A stretch of 64,000 bases of DNA. Source: Acetobacter aceti NBRC 14818 (lineage in GTDB: Bacteria; Pseudomonadota; Alphaproteobacteria; Acetobacterales; Acetobacteraceae). The position numbers and the translations under genes were made by a program. Below the pieces are notes generated by a model. That model saw nothing but the letters and a program-made list of their open reading frames with translations. It was not told the DNA's origin and searched no databases. The DNA lies in assembly GCF_000193495.2 (NCBI RefSeq), contig NZ_AP023410.1, positions 1,426,001 through 1,490,000 on the forward strand. The letters run 5' to 3'. The stretch's first letter is position 1. Each line of letters opens with the position of its first letter. Of the stretch, positions 28,301 to 37,798 are shown in pieces.

Positions 28301-29152
28301 ATGAGCACTCTCCCCACAGACGGCTTCATGCGGCACATCAGGGCCTGCAACACGGCCACCCTGCCCGGCAAACGTCTGCCGTTCCGGGTCAATGGCGTTC
28401 TGGCAGGGTATGTCGATCCGGAAATCGTTCCCGCGCTGAAAGACATGGGCCTGACGGAAGACAGCGCCTCAGGTGGCCTGTCCCTCGCTGATCCAACACG
28501 CCTCGAATCGATCGGCGAAGAGCTTGCCCGCCGGGGTCTCTACCGCACGCACAATGAATTGTTCGATGTATGGGGCGACGACGGACAGCCTCCGCTCGGA
28601 CGCATCGACCGGGGCGCACTGCCCCTGTTCGGTTTTGTCGGTGTCGGCGTGCATCTGAACGGTCTGGTCCGCAAGGAAGACGGGCTGCATCTCTGGATCG
28701 GTCGTCGTGCCCGGAACAAGCGCCTTGATCCCGGCAAGCTGGATCACCTTGTTGCGGGCGGTGTTCCAGCCGGTCTCACGCCCGACGCCGCGATCCTCAA
28801 GGAAGCCGAGGAAGAAGCCAGCCTTCCGCCTGATCTTGTGAAACGGGACGCGAAAAAGGTCGGACTGCTGCATTACGCGCTCGAACGCCCGGAAGGACTG
28901 CGGCGCGACCGACTGGTCTGCTACGACCTCGTTCTGGCGGAGAGCTTCCAGCCCATGCCTGCGGATGGTGAAGTCGAGGAGTTCCTGCTTCTGCCAATCG
29001 GCGAGGTTTTCCGGCTGGTGCGGGACACGGACGAGTTCAAATTCAACGTCAATCTGGTGCTGATCGACCTGTTCCTGCGAATTGGCCTGATTGACCCAGA
29101 GTCTGAAGAAGGCAAGGCGCTGCGTCGGGGATTACAGGGCGATACGCACTGA
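28301..29152 (+). CDS. DUF4743-Nudix hydrolase (thiamine pyrophosphokinase-related)
   Basis: A protein of about 283 residues with an N-terminal DUF4743 region (FMRHIRACNTATLPGKRLPF, V.P.....L) and a C-terminal Nudix fold. The Nudix box is seen as GGVPAGLTPDAAILKEAEEEASL (cited in part: ILKEAEEEASL), a variant of G.....E.......REUXEE. The family is related to the C-terminal part of eukaryotic TPK-like Nudix proteins that hydrolyse oxidised thiamine diphosphate forms. Activity here is inferred. ATG 28301 is preferred over an in-frame GTG at 28274. The next gene starts on the next base after the stop. Confidence 0.82.
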   Translation: MSTLPTDGFMRHIRACNTATLPGKRLPFRVNGVLAGYVDPEIVPALKDMGLTEDSASGGLSLADPTRLESIGEELARRGLYRTHNELFDVWGDDGQPPLGRIDRGALPLFGFVGVGVHLNGLVRKEDGLHLWIGRRARNKRLDPGKLDHLVAGGVPAGLTPDAAILKEAEEEASLPPDLVKRDAKKVGLLHYALERPEGLRRDRLVCYDLVLAESFQPMPADGEVEEFLLLPIGEVFRLVRDTDEFKFNVNLVLIDLFLRIGLIDPESEEGKALRRGLQGDTH

Positions 29153-29575
29153 ATGGCGCTGGCGAGAGTCGCTCCTTTCCTGCTGCTGGGGGCTCTGCTG
29201 GCCGGATGCTCTCCAGCGCTCCCTTCTCCTCTCTGTCACAGGCTGGCGGCGTCGAACGACCTGCATGTGACACTGATGTTTGGCCTGACCCGACCGGATG
29301 GCCGCTCCGTGACCGACGCCGACTGGCAGGACTTTCTCCGAACGGACATTGTTCCACGTTTTCCGGAGGGTCTGTCCGTCCTGCCTGCTCAGGGGGTCTG
29401 GCGGGATCGGAGCACCGATCAGGTGGGTTCCGAGCCTTCCCGACTGGTCTGGATCGTGACGCCGGACAGCACAGATCTTCCGGGCCGGATTGAGGCAGTT
29501 CGCGATGCTTACAAGGCGCGGTTCAGGCAGCAGTCAGTCGGCGTGAGTGTTGAACGAGGATGCTCCGGGTTCTGA
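29153..29575 (+). CDS. DUF3574 lipoprotein
   Basis: A 140-residue lipoprotein with a hydrophobic signal (APFLLLGALLAGC) and a lipobox LAGC with cysteine near residue 19. The mature part fits DUF3574 (LHVTLMFGLTRPDG, W..FL...I.PRFP.GLSVL, and the tail ARFRQQSVGVS). The function of the family is not known. It directly abuts the Nudix gene and is probably co-transcribed. Confidence 0.8.
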   Translation: MALARVAPFLLLGALLAGCSPALPSPLCHRLAASNDLHVTLMFGLTRPDGRSVTDADWQDFLRTDIVPRFPEGLSVLPAQGVWRDRSTDQVGSEPSRLVWIVTPDSTDLPGRIEAVRDAYKARFRQQSVGVSVERGCSGF

Positions 29576-29755
29576 TCCAGCACACATATTGGCCGACACT
29601 CTACGGCAGAGAGCTCTGAGCATTTTCGACAAATGCTGATTGATACGTGCGTTTCCCTACCCCACGCAGATTTTATTGCAATACCGTAATATTGAACAGC
29701 ACGGGATGCGCAGCTATGCTCGCCTTTCTGACATCCGTCAGTCCAAGGATACGCC

Positions 29756-30721
29756 ATGCACGCACAGGCCCGCCATGTCAGCAGGGACAGGCTGCCCGTT
29801 ATTCAGGTCTCGGGTCTATGCTCGTCGGACCTCGCGCAACGTCAGGCCGTTGGCGATGCCCTGCGAAACGCCTGCACCGATACAGGGTTTTTCTACTGCG
29901 TGGATCACGGTATCCCGCAGGGGCTGATCGACGCCGTGCTGGCTGAAAGTCGGGCATTCTTCGCTCGTCCGGCAGCGGAAAAGGACCTGCTCGATAAAGC
30001 CCGTTCGCCATGCAATCGCGGCTACGAACCGTTGCGCAACCAGACGCTTGAAGCCGGAACTCCTCCCGATCTGAAAGAGGGGTTCTATATCGGTGAAGAC
30101 CTGCCCGCAGGAACGCCGGGACTGGGCTTCAATCAGGGCCCCAACCAGTGGCCATCTGACAGCGCCGGTTTCCGCCCGGCCATGACGGCGTATTTCGCCG
30201 CCATGAATGTACTGGCGGAACGGCTGATGCACGGGATCGCGCTGTCTCTTGGTCTCGACGAAGACTATTTCGAACGCTTCTGTCTCAGACCGCTGTCCAC
30301 CCTGCGTCTCCTGCATTATCCCCCTCAGCCGCCCGATCCTTTGCCCGGAGAAAAAGGCTGCGGTGCGCATACCGATTTCGGTGGTCTGACCCTTCTGCTT
30401 CAGGATGCGAGCGGCGGGCTTCAGGTGCGCGGGCCTGACGATCAGTGGATTCACGCCACCCCGATCCCCGGCAGCTATGTCGTCAATCTTGGAGACATGA
30501 TCGCCCGCTGGACCAATGACCGCTATCGCTCCACGCTCCATCGCGTGGTGAACACATCCGGTGCGGACCGCTATTCCGTGCCGTTCTTCCACAGCGGCAA
30601 CCCGGATTATGTCATCTCCTGTCTGCCGGGCTGTCTCGCGGCTGGCGAAACTCCGAAATACGCCCCCATCACGGTGCAGGATCATCTCCGCGAAATGTAT
30701 CAGAGAACCTACGGTCGATGA
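29756..30721 (+). CDS. 2-oxoglutarate/Fe(II)-dependent oxygenase, isopenicillin N synthase family
   Basis: A 321-residue double-stranded beta-helix oxygenase. N-terminal DIOX_N part: LPVIQVSGLCSSDLAQRQ and TGFFYCVDHGIP. The iron ligands are seen in GAHTDFGGLTLLLQD (HxD) and STLHRVVNT (distal His). The 2-oxoglutarate-binding RxS is in DRYSVPFF. Members of this family hydroxylate or oxidise small molecules; the substrate is not predictable. The gene overlaps the following hydrolase (ATGA) and stands first in a three-gene unit. Confidence 0.87.
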   Translation: MHAQARHVSRDRLPVIQVSGLCSSDLAQRQAVGDALRNACTDTGFFYCVDHGIPQGLIDAVLAESRAFFARPAAEKDLLDKARSPCNRGYEPLRNQTLEAGTPPDLKEGFYIGEDLPAGTPGLGFNQGPNQWPSDSAGFRPAMTAYFAAMNVLAERLMHGIALSLGLDEDYFERFCLRPLSTLRLLHYPPQPPDPLPGEKGCGAHTDFGGLTLLLQDASGGLQVRGPDDQWIHATPIPGSYVVNLGDMIARWTNDRYRSTLHRVVNTSGADRYSVPFFHSGNPDYVISCLPGCLAAGETPKYAPITVQDHLREMYQRTYGR

Positions 30722-31476
30722 GCGCTTCTGAACCCATGATCCTGATTCATGGAGCGTGGCAGGGCTCCTGGGTCTGGGACGGATTCATCGCCGCATTGGA
30801 GCAGCGCGCTCCCGGACGCTACATCCCCATTCCGGTCGATCTGCCCGGAAATGGTGCAGACGGCGCTCCTCCGGAGAGCGCCTCCATGGAGAGTTACCTC
30901 GCCTATCTGGATGCGATCATCTCCCGTCTGACAGGCCCCTTTACGCTTGTCGCTCATTCCGGAGGCGGCGTCGTCGCGTCCGCTCTGGCGGAACGCCATC
31001 CCGAGCGTGTGCGATGCATCGTGTATATCGCCGCGATGATGCTGCCCTCCGGAATGGGGTTCGGCGAGGTCGTGCAGCGCCTTCTTCCGCAGGACCCCAC
31101 GGCCTCGGGCATCACCCCATGGCTTCTCTGGCCGGTCGAAAAAGAAATTTCCGTTGTGCCGCCTGAAGCCGCCATCGCCTTTTTCCTGCAAGACTACGTT
31201 CCCGGTCCGGCCGTCATTGCGTCGCGCCGGTTCACACCGCAGGGAGAACAGGGGCGCGCGCTCACCGCACAACTGACCCCGGAGCGTTACGGCACGATCC
31301 CCCGGCTGTATGTTCAGGCGACGCAGGACCGCTCTGTCACCTTCGCGTTGCAGAAGCTGATGTGTGAACTCGCTCCGGGCGCTGTCATCCGTTCCGTTGA
31401 TACAGGACATGCTCCGCATGTCGTCGCACCCGATATCCTGCTCGACGTGATGCTTCCCTGGCTCAACAAGATCTGA
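30718..31476 (+). CDS. Alpha/beta hydrolase
   Basis: A 252-residue alpha/beta hydrolase. The N-terminal oxyanion region is ILIHGAWQGSWVWDG, the nucleophile elbow is VAHSGGGVVAS, and the catalytic histidine is in DTGHAPHVVAPD. The layout is close to the plant hydroxynitrile lyase/methylesterase (EstC-like) group. It has no signal peptide. It overlaps both neighbours by 1-4 bases, so the three genes are translationally coupled. The substrate is unknown; an ester made or used next to the oxygenase step is a guess. Confidence 0.85.
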   Translation: MSASEPMILIHGAWQGSWVWDGFIAALEQRAPGRYIPIPVDLPGNGADGAPPESASMESYLAYLDAIISRLTGPFTLVAHSGGGVVASALAERHPERVRCIVYIAAMMLPSGMGFGEVVQRLLPQDPTASGITPWLLWPVEKEISVVPPEAAIAFFLQDYVPGPAVIASRRFTPQGEQGRALTAQLTPERYGTIPRLYVQATQDRSVTFALQKLMCELAPGAVIRSVDTGHAPHVVAPDILLDVMLPWLNKI

Positions 31477-32642
31477 TGGCTGAAGCGCCACTTTCCTTGC
31501 CCACCCTTTCCCGACGCACAGCTCTTGGCCTGACGGCTTCCGGATTGGCCGCATGTATTCTGGGCGGAAACAGAGCACTGTCGGCCACACCCGATCCAGC
31601 TCTGGCACGCCTCGCCGCCCCCTGGATCACGCCTCCCCTGCTCCCGCCCATCCGTGAGCAGGATGCCCTTCTGGCCATCGCGCATGTCGGCCCTGTTTCG
31701 GATGGTGGGTGGAGTACGGTCCACAACGAGGCCGTCGCCGCTGTCAGGGCTGCCTTCCCGCGCCTGCGGACAGTATGGGTCGAAAACGTACCCTATTCAG
31801 CCGACGCCACGCGGCTTTTGCGGCAGTTCGTCGCTGAAGGCGCAAATCTCGTCCTCGCCACAGCCGATTACGGCGATTTCCTGATGGATGTCGCCAGCAA
31901 AGCGCCGGACGTCGCCTTCGTACAATGCAACAGCACTCGACTGGCCCGCAATGCGAGCTGGTATTATGTGGCGCAGTGGTATCCGTGCTATATTCTCGGT
32001 GTCGCCGCAGGGCTGCTCAGCCGCACGGGCCAGATCGGCTACATCGCCTCGTTTCCCCTGCCCTCTGTCTATGCCAGCGCCAACGCCTACCTGCTCGGAG
32101 CGCGTTCCGTACGGCCAGATGCCACTGTTCGCGTCGTGTCCATCAACGCCTGGTTCGATCCGCAGGCCTCGCTGAGCGCAGCGACGGCTCTTGCCGACAG
32201 TGGTTGTGATGTTCTGTGTGGAATCATGGATGAAGCTGGTTATCTGAGGCTCGCCCAGAAACGGGGACTCTGGGCCATCATGTCCAACAACGATGAACGC
32301 GCCTACGGCCCTGACGCCTATCTCAGTTCCGTCGTTTATGACTTCAGGCAGCACTATGTCGATCAGGTTCGCGCCCGTCTGGAGGGCCGCTGGACACCGA
32401 TGCCCTGTTTCCTGCCGCTGGGTGCGGGAGCGGACCGTGACGCATGGGGCGCCCGTGTGCCCGAAAGCGTCCGACGTCAGGCCGATGCAGTGAGATCCCG
32501 CATTCTGGAGGGCTGGTCTCCCTTTACCGGACCAATTCATGACCACCGTGGTGGCCTTCGCGTACCAGCCGGCGAGACCATGCACGATCTTGCGCTCTAT
32601 CAGTGGCACTGGGCTGTCGACGGCGTCCTCGGACTGGAGTGA
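31476..32642 (+). CDS. BMP-family substrate-binding protein with Tat-like signal
   Basis: A 388-residue member of the basic membrane protein (BMP/PnrA/Med) family. The N-terminus LSRRTALGLTASGLAACILG carries a twin-arginine pair and a possible LAAC lipobox. The core has HVGPVSDGGWSTVHNEA, ANLVLATADYGDFLMDVA, VAFVQCNST and IGYIASFPLPSVYASANAY, which is the BMP layout. Known members bind nucleosides or purine-like ligands for ABC import. No permease or ATPase gene is near, so it must use a distant transporter or act as a sensor. Confidence 0.85.
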   Translation: MAEAPLSLPTLSRRTALGLTASGLAACILGGNRALSATPDPALARLAAPWITPPLLPPIREQDALLAIAHVGPVSDGGWSTVHNEAVAAVRAAFPRLRTVWVENVPYSADATRLLRQFVAEGANLVLATADYGDFLMDVASKAPDVAFVQCNSTRLARNASWYYVAQWYPCYILGVAAGLLSRTGQIGYIASFPLPSVYASANAYLLGARSVRPDATVRVVSINAWFDPQASLSAATALADSGCDVLCGIMDEAGYLRLAQKRGLWAIMSNNDERAYGPDAYLSSVVYDFRQHYVDQVRARLEGRWTPMPCFLPLGAGADRDAWGARVPESVRRQADAVRSRILEGWSPFTGPIHDHRGGLRVPAGETMHDLALYQWHWAVDGVLGLE

Positions 32643-32851
32643 GCCTGCTTTTCCAGCTCCCGAATGCGCCGCCGGAATAATCAGATCTGACGAAAGGTGC
32701 CTATCCGACCCAACGGAACAACGATGATCAATCAGACCGGCTCAGGCGACAGGTTCTTGATGGAAAGCTTCCTCTGAATTTTTATACATTCAGAAATACA
32801 CATCACTTTCCGATAAATTGAACTCCGAGAAACACTTCAGGATCGGACCGG

Positions 32852-33796
32852 TTACATATCCAGCGTGAGAGACGGTGTCCGGCTGCGGGAGCAGCACAGG
32901 GCAATACTGTGCTCCTGCTCCTCTTCGGTCAGAACCATATCCCGGTGTTCACCTTCTCCAGCCAGAATCGGCACGACGCAGGCCCCGCACATTCCCTGCT
33001 CGCACGACAGGCTGACATCGATCCCGGCAACCATAAGAGCGGATGCAATACTCTGATCCGACGGCACCGTTACAACCTGCCCCGAGCGCGCAAGAACAAC
33101 CTGAAAAGGCTGGTCCGTCAGAGGAATGGATGTCTCGGACGGCCGGAAATATTCCGTCCGGATCGCATCCTGAGGCCATCCGGCTTCTTCGGCGCGAGCA
33201 CGTACCGCTTTCATGAAACCATCTGGACCGCACAGCATGATCACAGTTCCGGTGGACGGGGTGGTCAGGGCATCGGGGTAGCCGTTGCGAAGGCTCGAGC
33301 TGAACCGGACACGCTGTGCGTACGGAGCCTCGCGCAGCATGTCCCCGAACGGTGCGCTCTCCGGGTCACGCGCATAATAATACAGCTGCCAGTCTGCTCC
33401 TTTCCGCTCCAGCCTTCTGATCATGGACAGCAGCGGCGTGATGCCAATCCCACCGGCAACGAGAACGTAACGCTGCGCTTCAGGCAACGGAAACGCATTG
33501 CGCGGCATGGATATCTGCAACTCCATGCCTTTCCGCGCCTGTGCACACAGGGAGTCCGATCCGCCACGGGAGGCTTCCTCGCGCCGCACACACAACTCGT
33601 ACGCCGAGGGATCATCGGCTGACCCGCACAGGGAATACTGACGGACCAGACCGGACGGCGTCACGACATCGACATGCGCGCCGGGTTCAAAACCGGGCAA
33701 CTGATCATCCCCGTTGGAGGCGACAAGACGAAGACGCACACAGCCGTCACCTTCCGGCACGGCGTCATCAACAAGGACCGGAAACAGGGAGGACAT
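32852..33796 (-). CDS. VanB-like oxygenase reductase (FMN/NAD/2Fe-2S)
   Basis: A 314-residue reductase of the phthalate dioxygenase reductase type. Order: FMN domain (RQYSLCGSADD), NAD domain (YVLVAGGIGITPLLSMIRRL), then a C-terminal plant-type ferredoxin with cysteines in CEQGMCGACVV and ALCCSRS. It passes electrons from NADH to the Rieske oxygenase encoded 14 bases upstream. The final LTLDM is the usual family end. It belongs to the vanA-like/vanB-like operon divergent from a LysR regulator. Confidence 0.9.
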   Translation of the reverse strand: MSSLFPVLVDDAVPEGDGCVRLRLVASNGDDQLPGFEPGAHVDVVTPSGLVRQYSLCGSADDPSAYELCVRREEASRGGSDSLCAQARKGMELQISMPRNAFPLPEAQRYVLVAGGIGITPLLSMIRRLERKGADWQLYYYARDPESAPFGDMLREAPYAQRVRFSSSLRNGYPDALTTPSTGTVIMLCGPDGFMKAVRARAEEAGWPQDAIRTEYFRPSETSIPLTDQPFQVVLARSGQVVTVPSDQSIASALMVAGIDVSLSCEQGMCGACVVPILAGEGEHRDMVLTEEEQEHSIALCCSRSRTPSLTLDM

Positions 33797-33810
33797 GGGC
33801 TCAGCTCCTC

Positions 33811-34869
33811 TCAGACCGTAAAGAACTGGCTCAGCCCCATCGTGCGCAGGGCACGACGATAGGCGATCGAACTGCGATCCGCCGTCACATGCGCCTCAAG
33901 CGTGGGGTCCAGAGGCAGGTTTTCCGGCTTCTGCGCCTCCACCAGCGCTCGATCCTCCTCAAACACCTCCAGATTGAAATCATAGACATCCTGCAAGGGA
34001 AGTTCCTTGTCGAAGTTTCGGCACATGGGCGCGAACATCCGTGTTTTACGCGCCGAAACCGGAGACGCTGCATTCATGATGACAAGGCGACCGTCATCCG
34101 GAAAATGAATCTCCAGCGTCGCAATGAACGGAACATGCACACGGAAATGACGCAGCCATTCAAACCCGGCGCGGCCCCGTTCCGAACTGCCTATGGGGTA
34201 ATTGCCAACACTGCTGCGATACTCAGCCTCAAACCCGTCTGGCGTCAGCCGTGTCTTGTAAGGAGGCACAACCGGATTGTCGGGGTCGGCAAAGGTGTCC
34301 GTGTGAACAAAGGCAAAATGCGCGACATCGATAAATCCTTCGACCTGCCGTCCGGCAAAACCGGCGATATCGATCCACGGGCAGTTGATCTGCTGAAAGT
34401 CTGGATCGTCCCAGTGTGGCATTGGAGGAATCGTGATGTCGTCGCTTTCCGGCCTCAGGCAGGTCCATATCAGGCCGTAACGCACCACAGCCGGATACGT
34501 CTTCAGATTGAGTTTCGAGGGAATTGCGTTGTCAGGATGCGCTGGCACTTTCACGCATCGTCCGTGATCACCGAAGCGAAACCCGTGATAGGCGCAGGCG
34601 ATACTCTGTCCGTTACCACTTCCCATGCTCAGCGGAACACCGCGATGGGGACACAGGTCATCGGCGATGACGATGTCACTGTCCGAGCGATAGACCACAA
34701 GAGGAGCATCCAGCAGCGTCACACCCAGCGGCTGGTCGCCGAGTTCCCGTTCCAGCGCTACCGGATGCCAGCAGCGAGCCAGGATGTTCCAGTCCTCGAC
34801 CTCGAAGGTCATGTGACGCGGCAGGGTGTGGGGTCCGGCCGGGCTGGTAGCAGTTGCTGTGGTCATCAA
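33811..34869 (-). CDS. VanA-like Rieske non-heme iron oxygenase
   Basis: A 352-residue terminal oxygenase. The Rieske cluster ligands are C73/H75 in CPHRG and C92/H95 in CAYHG. The catalytic domain has the iron-binding FIDVAHFAFVHTDTF (Asp-His-His). Length and arrangement place it with vanillate demethylase and related aryl O- or N-demethylases such as TsaM and NdmA. The substrate cannot be named. Together with the reductase gene downstream it would form a two-component monooxygenase in the cytoplasm. Confidence 0.88.
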   Translation of the reverse strand: MMTTATATSPAGPHTLPRHMTFEVEDWNILARCWHPVALERELGDQPLGVTLLDAPLVVYRSDSDIVIADDLCPHRGVPLSMGSGNGQSIACAYHGFRFGDHGRCVKVPAHPDNAIPSKLNLKTYPAVVRYGLIWTCLRPESDDITIPPMPHWDDPDFQQINCPWIDIAGFAGRQVEGFIDVAHFAFVHTDTFADPDNPVVPPYKTRLTPDGFEAEYRSSVGNYPIGSSERGRAGFEWLRHFRVHVPFIATLEIHFPDDGRLVIMNAASPVSARKTRMFAPMCRNFDKELPLQDVYDFNLEVFEEDRALVEAQKPENLPLDPTLEAHVTADRSSIAYRRALRTMGLSQFFTV

Positions 34870-34983
34870 CGAGTCTCCTGAACATGCCGGACGATGCGGC
34901 GGCTTTCAGGGAAATCATTTCACATCCGACCCGATCTCAGATATATCATAATTGATCATGTTTCATGCTCATAAGGAGAACGC
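34870..34983. promoter_or_regulatory. Divergent promoter region of the oxygenase operon and lysR
   Basis: A 114-base spacer with an AT-rich centre (about 34940-34965) holding an imperfect palindrome ATCATAATTGAT, a possible LysR-type binding site. AAGGAG precedes the regulator ATG at good distance. Confidence 0.45.
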
Positions 34984-35889
34984 ATGCAGCCGTTCTCGCG
35001 CTTTCTGATCTATTTCCTCGCCGTCGCCCGCAACGCGTCCATACGAAAGGCCGCTGACGATCTGCGCATCGCAGGCTCCGCCATCAACCGGCATATTCTT
35101 CTGACTGAACAGCAGTTGCAGATGCCGTTATTTGAACGTCTCCCGAGCGGCATGCGCCTCACCGCGGCAGGCGAGATTCTTTATGCCTATGCACGACGCT
35201 GGGTGAAGGATCTCGAGGACATCAACCGTCAGGTCGAGGACCTGAAAGGCATAAGGCGGGGTCAGGTCGATCTTCTGGCACCAGAAGCCCTCGCCCGCGC
35301 TTTCCTGCCGGATCTGGTTACGCACATAAAGGGCAGTCATCCCGGCGTCGTGCTGAATCTGAACATCCGGGACAACCACGGACTCTGCGAGGCTCTTCTG
35401 TCCGGAGAAGGCGATCTCGCGCTCATTCTCGACCCGGAGGAAACCCGTGATCTGACGGTGATCCGGCAGAACACCTTCCCTCTCGGTTTCGTCTGTCGCC
35501 CTGATCATCCGCTGGTTCAGCAGTCTGCGGTCAGGCTGGCCGAGTGCGCCGGTTATCCGATGATTATCGCGGAACAGCCGCTTGCTCTTGCCTCTGTCTT
35601 TGCCCGACTGACAGCGACAGCCAACCTGACACCCGCCGTGGCCGCACGGGCGAATAATGTACAGATGATCATTTCACTCGTCCGGGCTGGTATCGGTATC
35701 GGTTTTCTCAGCTATCTGGACGTGATGTCTGAAGTCACAGACGGACAACTGGCTTTTGTCCCGCTTGTCGGCGCAGACATACCTCCCCTCACCCTGGCTC
35801 TGGCATGTGACCGCACACGCCATCTGTCTCGCGCCACCCATCTCGCATGCGATGCTATTGCGGACATGATGACCCTGCATACAGGCTGA
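34984..35889 (+). CDS. LysR-family transcriptional regulator
   Basis: A 301-residue LysR regulator. The N-terminal winged helix is seen in FSRFLIYFLAVARNASIRKA and the recognition region SAINRHILLTEQQLQMPLFE, followed by the linker helix and a substrate-binding fold (LLAPEALARAFLPDLV). It is divergent from the Rieske oxygenase operon and by the common rule should control it in response to the pathway substrate. The ATG has AAGGAG eight bases upstream. Confidence 0.88.
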   Translation: MQPFSRFLIYFLAVARNASIRKAADDLRIAGSAINRHILLTEQQLQMPLFERLPSGMRLTAAGEILYAYARRWVKDLEDINRQVEDLKGIRRGQVDLLAPEALARAFLPDLVTHIKGSHPGVVLNLNIRDNHGLCEALLSGEGDLALILDPEETRDLTVIRQNTFPLGFVCRPDHPLVQQSAVRLAECAGYPMIIAEQPLALASVFARLTATANLTPAVAARANNVQMIISLVRAGIGIGFLSYLDVMSEVTDGQLAFVPLVGADIPPLTLALACDRTRHLSRATHLACDAIADMMTLHTG

Positions 35890-36037
35890 GCCGGTCTCAG
35901 CATCTTCAAATTTGTACAAAGTTTGTCACACTCATCTTCATGAAAATCCGTATAAATTGATTCTATACAGTTCCATTACTTTATGATCACCATTCACGAC
36001 AACACTTCACAGTCCAGTCCTGAAAGGACAGACAAAA

Positions 36038-36409
36038 ATGCGTATCGTCCCAAGCTTGTGTTTCTGTGTGTTTCTGATGATTGGAAACCGTGCTTACAGT
36101 CAGACCTGCCCGCGTCTTCCAGCGTGCGCTCAGGCAGAGCAAAAAGCGACTCCTGTAGTCAACAAATACAAAGCCATAATTGATCAGAACAATGGCATAC
36201 AAAATGTAGAAAACGCTTCATATTGTATAAACATGGCTGGTGCTGAAATGCTGCGCACGTGCGCTACAGAGCTACGCAATACTGGTCATGGTGATTGCGC
36301 AAACATGTTCGAACAACAGATGAATTCATTTTTGCAGACGGCCAGGAATTCAGCACAGGGCGCACAGGATGTTTCAACAGGCACATGGAAACCAAGTTGC
36401 GGCCTGTAA
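36038..36409 (+). CDS. Small secreted cysteine-rich protein of unknown function
   Basis: A 123-residue exported protein: signal peptide RIVPSLCFCVFLMIGNRAYS followed by a mature part with six cysteines (TCPRLPAC, SYCIN, RTCAT, GDCAN, PSCGL), which suggests three disulfides in the periplasm or outside. The gene is AT-rich relative to its neighbours and stands alone between lysR and ispDF. I recognise no family. The start ATG has GAAAGGAC upstream. Confidence 0.65.
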   Translation: MRIVPSLCFCVFLMIGNRAYSQTCPRLPACAQAEQKATPVVNKYKAIIDQNNGIQNVENASYCINMAGAEMLRTCATELRNTGHGDCANMFEQQMNSFLQTARNSAQGAQDVSTGTWKPSCGL

Positions 36410-36580
36410 ACTAAAGTATTTCAATATAATGAGCCGGAAATCCCGCCCAGATTCGATCTATCATTTGTATGCGCAGGACAAAACTGACCAAAAATCACGT
36501 CAACGGTTCTATTGGCAGTTTTATCTTTCAGATCAGTCTGGAGAATGAAAACAGAGAAAAATTTCTCAATATTCCTGAAC

Positions 36581-36608
36581 GTGGTGAGGCAAAGACACAC
36601 CTCACCAC
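36581..36608 (-). terminator. Perfect 9-bp hairpin after ispDF
   Basis: GTGGTGAGG and CCTCACCAC form a perfect stem around a 10-base loop, 27 bases after the ispDF stop on the minus strand. No T run follows, so it is at best an atypical terminator. Confidence 0.4.
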
Positions 36609-36634
36609 ATAGGGATTCGATCGCTACTTCTGGC

Positions 36635-37798
36635 TTACGGAACCAGCACTGTCGCCGTTGCCGTGCAGGCAATTCCTTCTTCGCGTCCCGTAAAACCGAG
36701 CCGCTCGGACGTGGTGGCCTTCACCGAAATCCGGTCCACATCAACCTGAAGCAATGAGGCCAGACGCTCACGCATCGCCTGTGCGTGCGGACCGATCTTC
36801 GGACGCTCACAGATCAGGGTCAGGTCGGCGTTGACCAGCATGCCGCCCTTCTTGCGGACCAGCTCACCAGCATGGACAAGGAAGCGGGCGCTATCCGCGT
36901 CTTTCCATTCGTTCTGGCTGGGCGGGAAGTGACGACCAATATCGCCCTCGGCCAGCGCGCCATAAATGGCGTCGCAGAGCGCATGGATGCCGACATCCGC
37001 GTCTGAATGACCGGCGAGACCGCGATCGTGCGGGATATTGATGCCGCACATGATGAGCGGACGGCCTTCCTCGAAAGCATGGACATCGTAGCCGAAGCCG
37101 GTGCGGGGAAGCAGGGTGGGGCCAATCAGGCGTTCGAGGCGCACCAGATCCTCCTCATAGGTCAGCTTGATGTTGTCTTCGGAACCAGGTGTGAGCGCCA
37201 CGCTGAAACCGGCGGATTCGAGCAGCAGGGCGTCGTCAGTGGCCGTGGAATCGCCAGAGGTTTCAGCAGCACGATGCAGGTCGAGCAGAATAGTGAAACG
37301 GAAGCCCTGCGGCGTCTGGGCGCGGAACAGGTCCTTGCGCGACACTGTGTCCGTGATGACGCCATCTTCGCCACGCTTGAGCGTATCAGCGACCGGCACG
37401 GCGGGGATAGCTCCCGGATGCTCTTCCAGCGCCTTGAGAACGCCTTCGATCACGGAGGCGGTCACATAAGGGCGTGCGCCGTCATGCACCAGCACGACGT
37501 CGGGACGCTCGGATTCCGGCAGGGCGGCTAGAGCCTCGAGACCCGCGCGGACACTGTCCTGACGCTCCCTGCCACCCGCGACGGGCAACAGGGTCGTCAT
37601 GCCGTCCAACGCTTCGGTCAGCGATGCGACATCACCGACGGGCTGGATCAGCGCGACATGAGGGGCCAGCGCCTCGGCGGCATGGCGAATGACAGGGCGA
37701 CCGGCAAGCGAGATGAACTGCTTGGCGGTGGTGGAGCCGGTTGCGGCGGCGTAACGGCTGCCGGTCCCGGCCGCGAGAAGAATGGCGGCGACACGCAT
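36635..37798 (-). CDS. ispDF: Bifunctional IspD-IspF of the MEP isoprenoid pathway
   Basis: A 387-residue fusion of 2-C-methyl-D-erythritol 4-phosphate cytidylyltransferase (IspD) and 2,4-cyclodiphosphate synthase (IspF). The IspD part begins with [18 protein letters not shown] and contains [12 protein letters not shown]. The IspF part begins near residue 228 with [19 protein letters not shown] and has [17 protein letters not shown] with metal ligands. The fusion is usual in Alphaproteobacteria. ATG 37796-37798 gives the conserved start; a longer frame upstream has none. Confidence 0.95.
   Translation of the reverse strand: MRVAAILLAAGTGSRYAAATGSTTAKQFISLAGRPVIRHAAEALAPHVALIQPVGDVASLTEALDGMTTLLPVAGGRERQDSVRAGLEALAALPESERPDVVLVHDGARPYVTASVIEGVLKALEEHPGAIPAVPVADTLKRGEDGVITDTVSRKDLFRAQTPQGFRFTILLDLHRAAETSGDSTATDDALLLESAGFSVALTPGSEDNIKLTYEEDLVRLERLIGPTLLPRTGFGYDVHAFEEGRPLIMCGINIPHDRGLAGHSDADVGIHALCDAIYGALAEGDIGRHFPPSQNEWKDADSARFLVHAGELVRKKGGMLVNADLTLICERPKIGPHAQAMRERLASLLQVDVDRISVKATTSERLGFTGREEGIACTATATVLVP

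Noticed and set aside
36421-36672. 83-codon minus-strand frame overlapping the ispDF end
   Set aside because: It overlaps the C-terminal codons of ispDF and a hairpin, with no recognisable domain.
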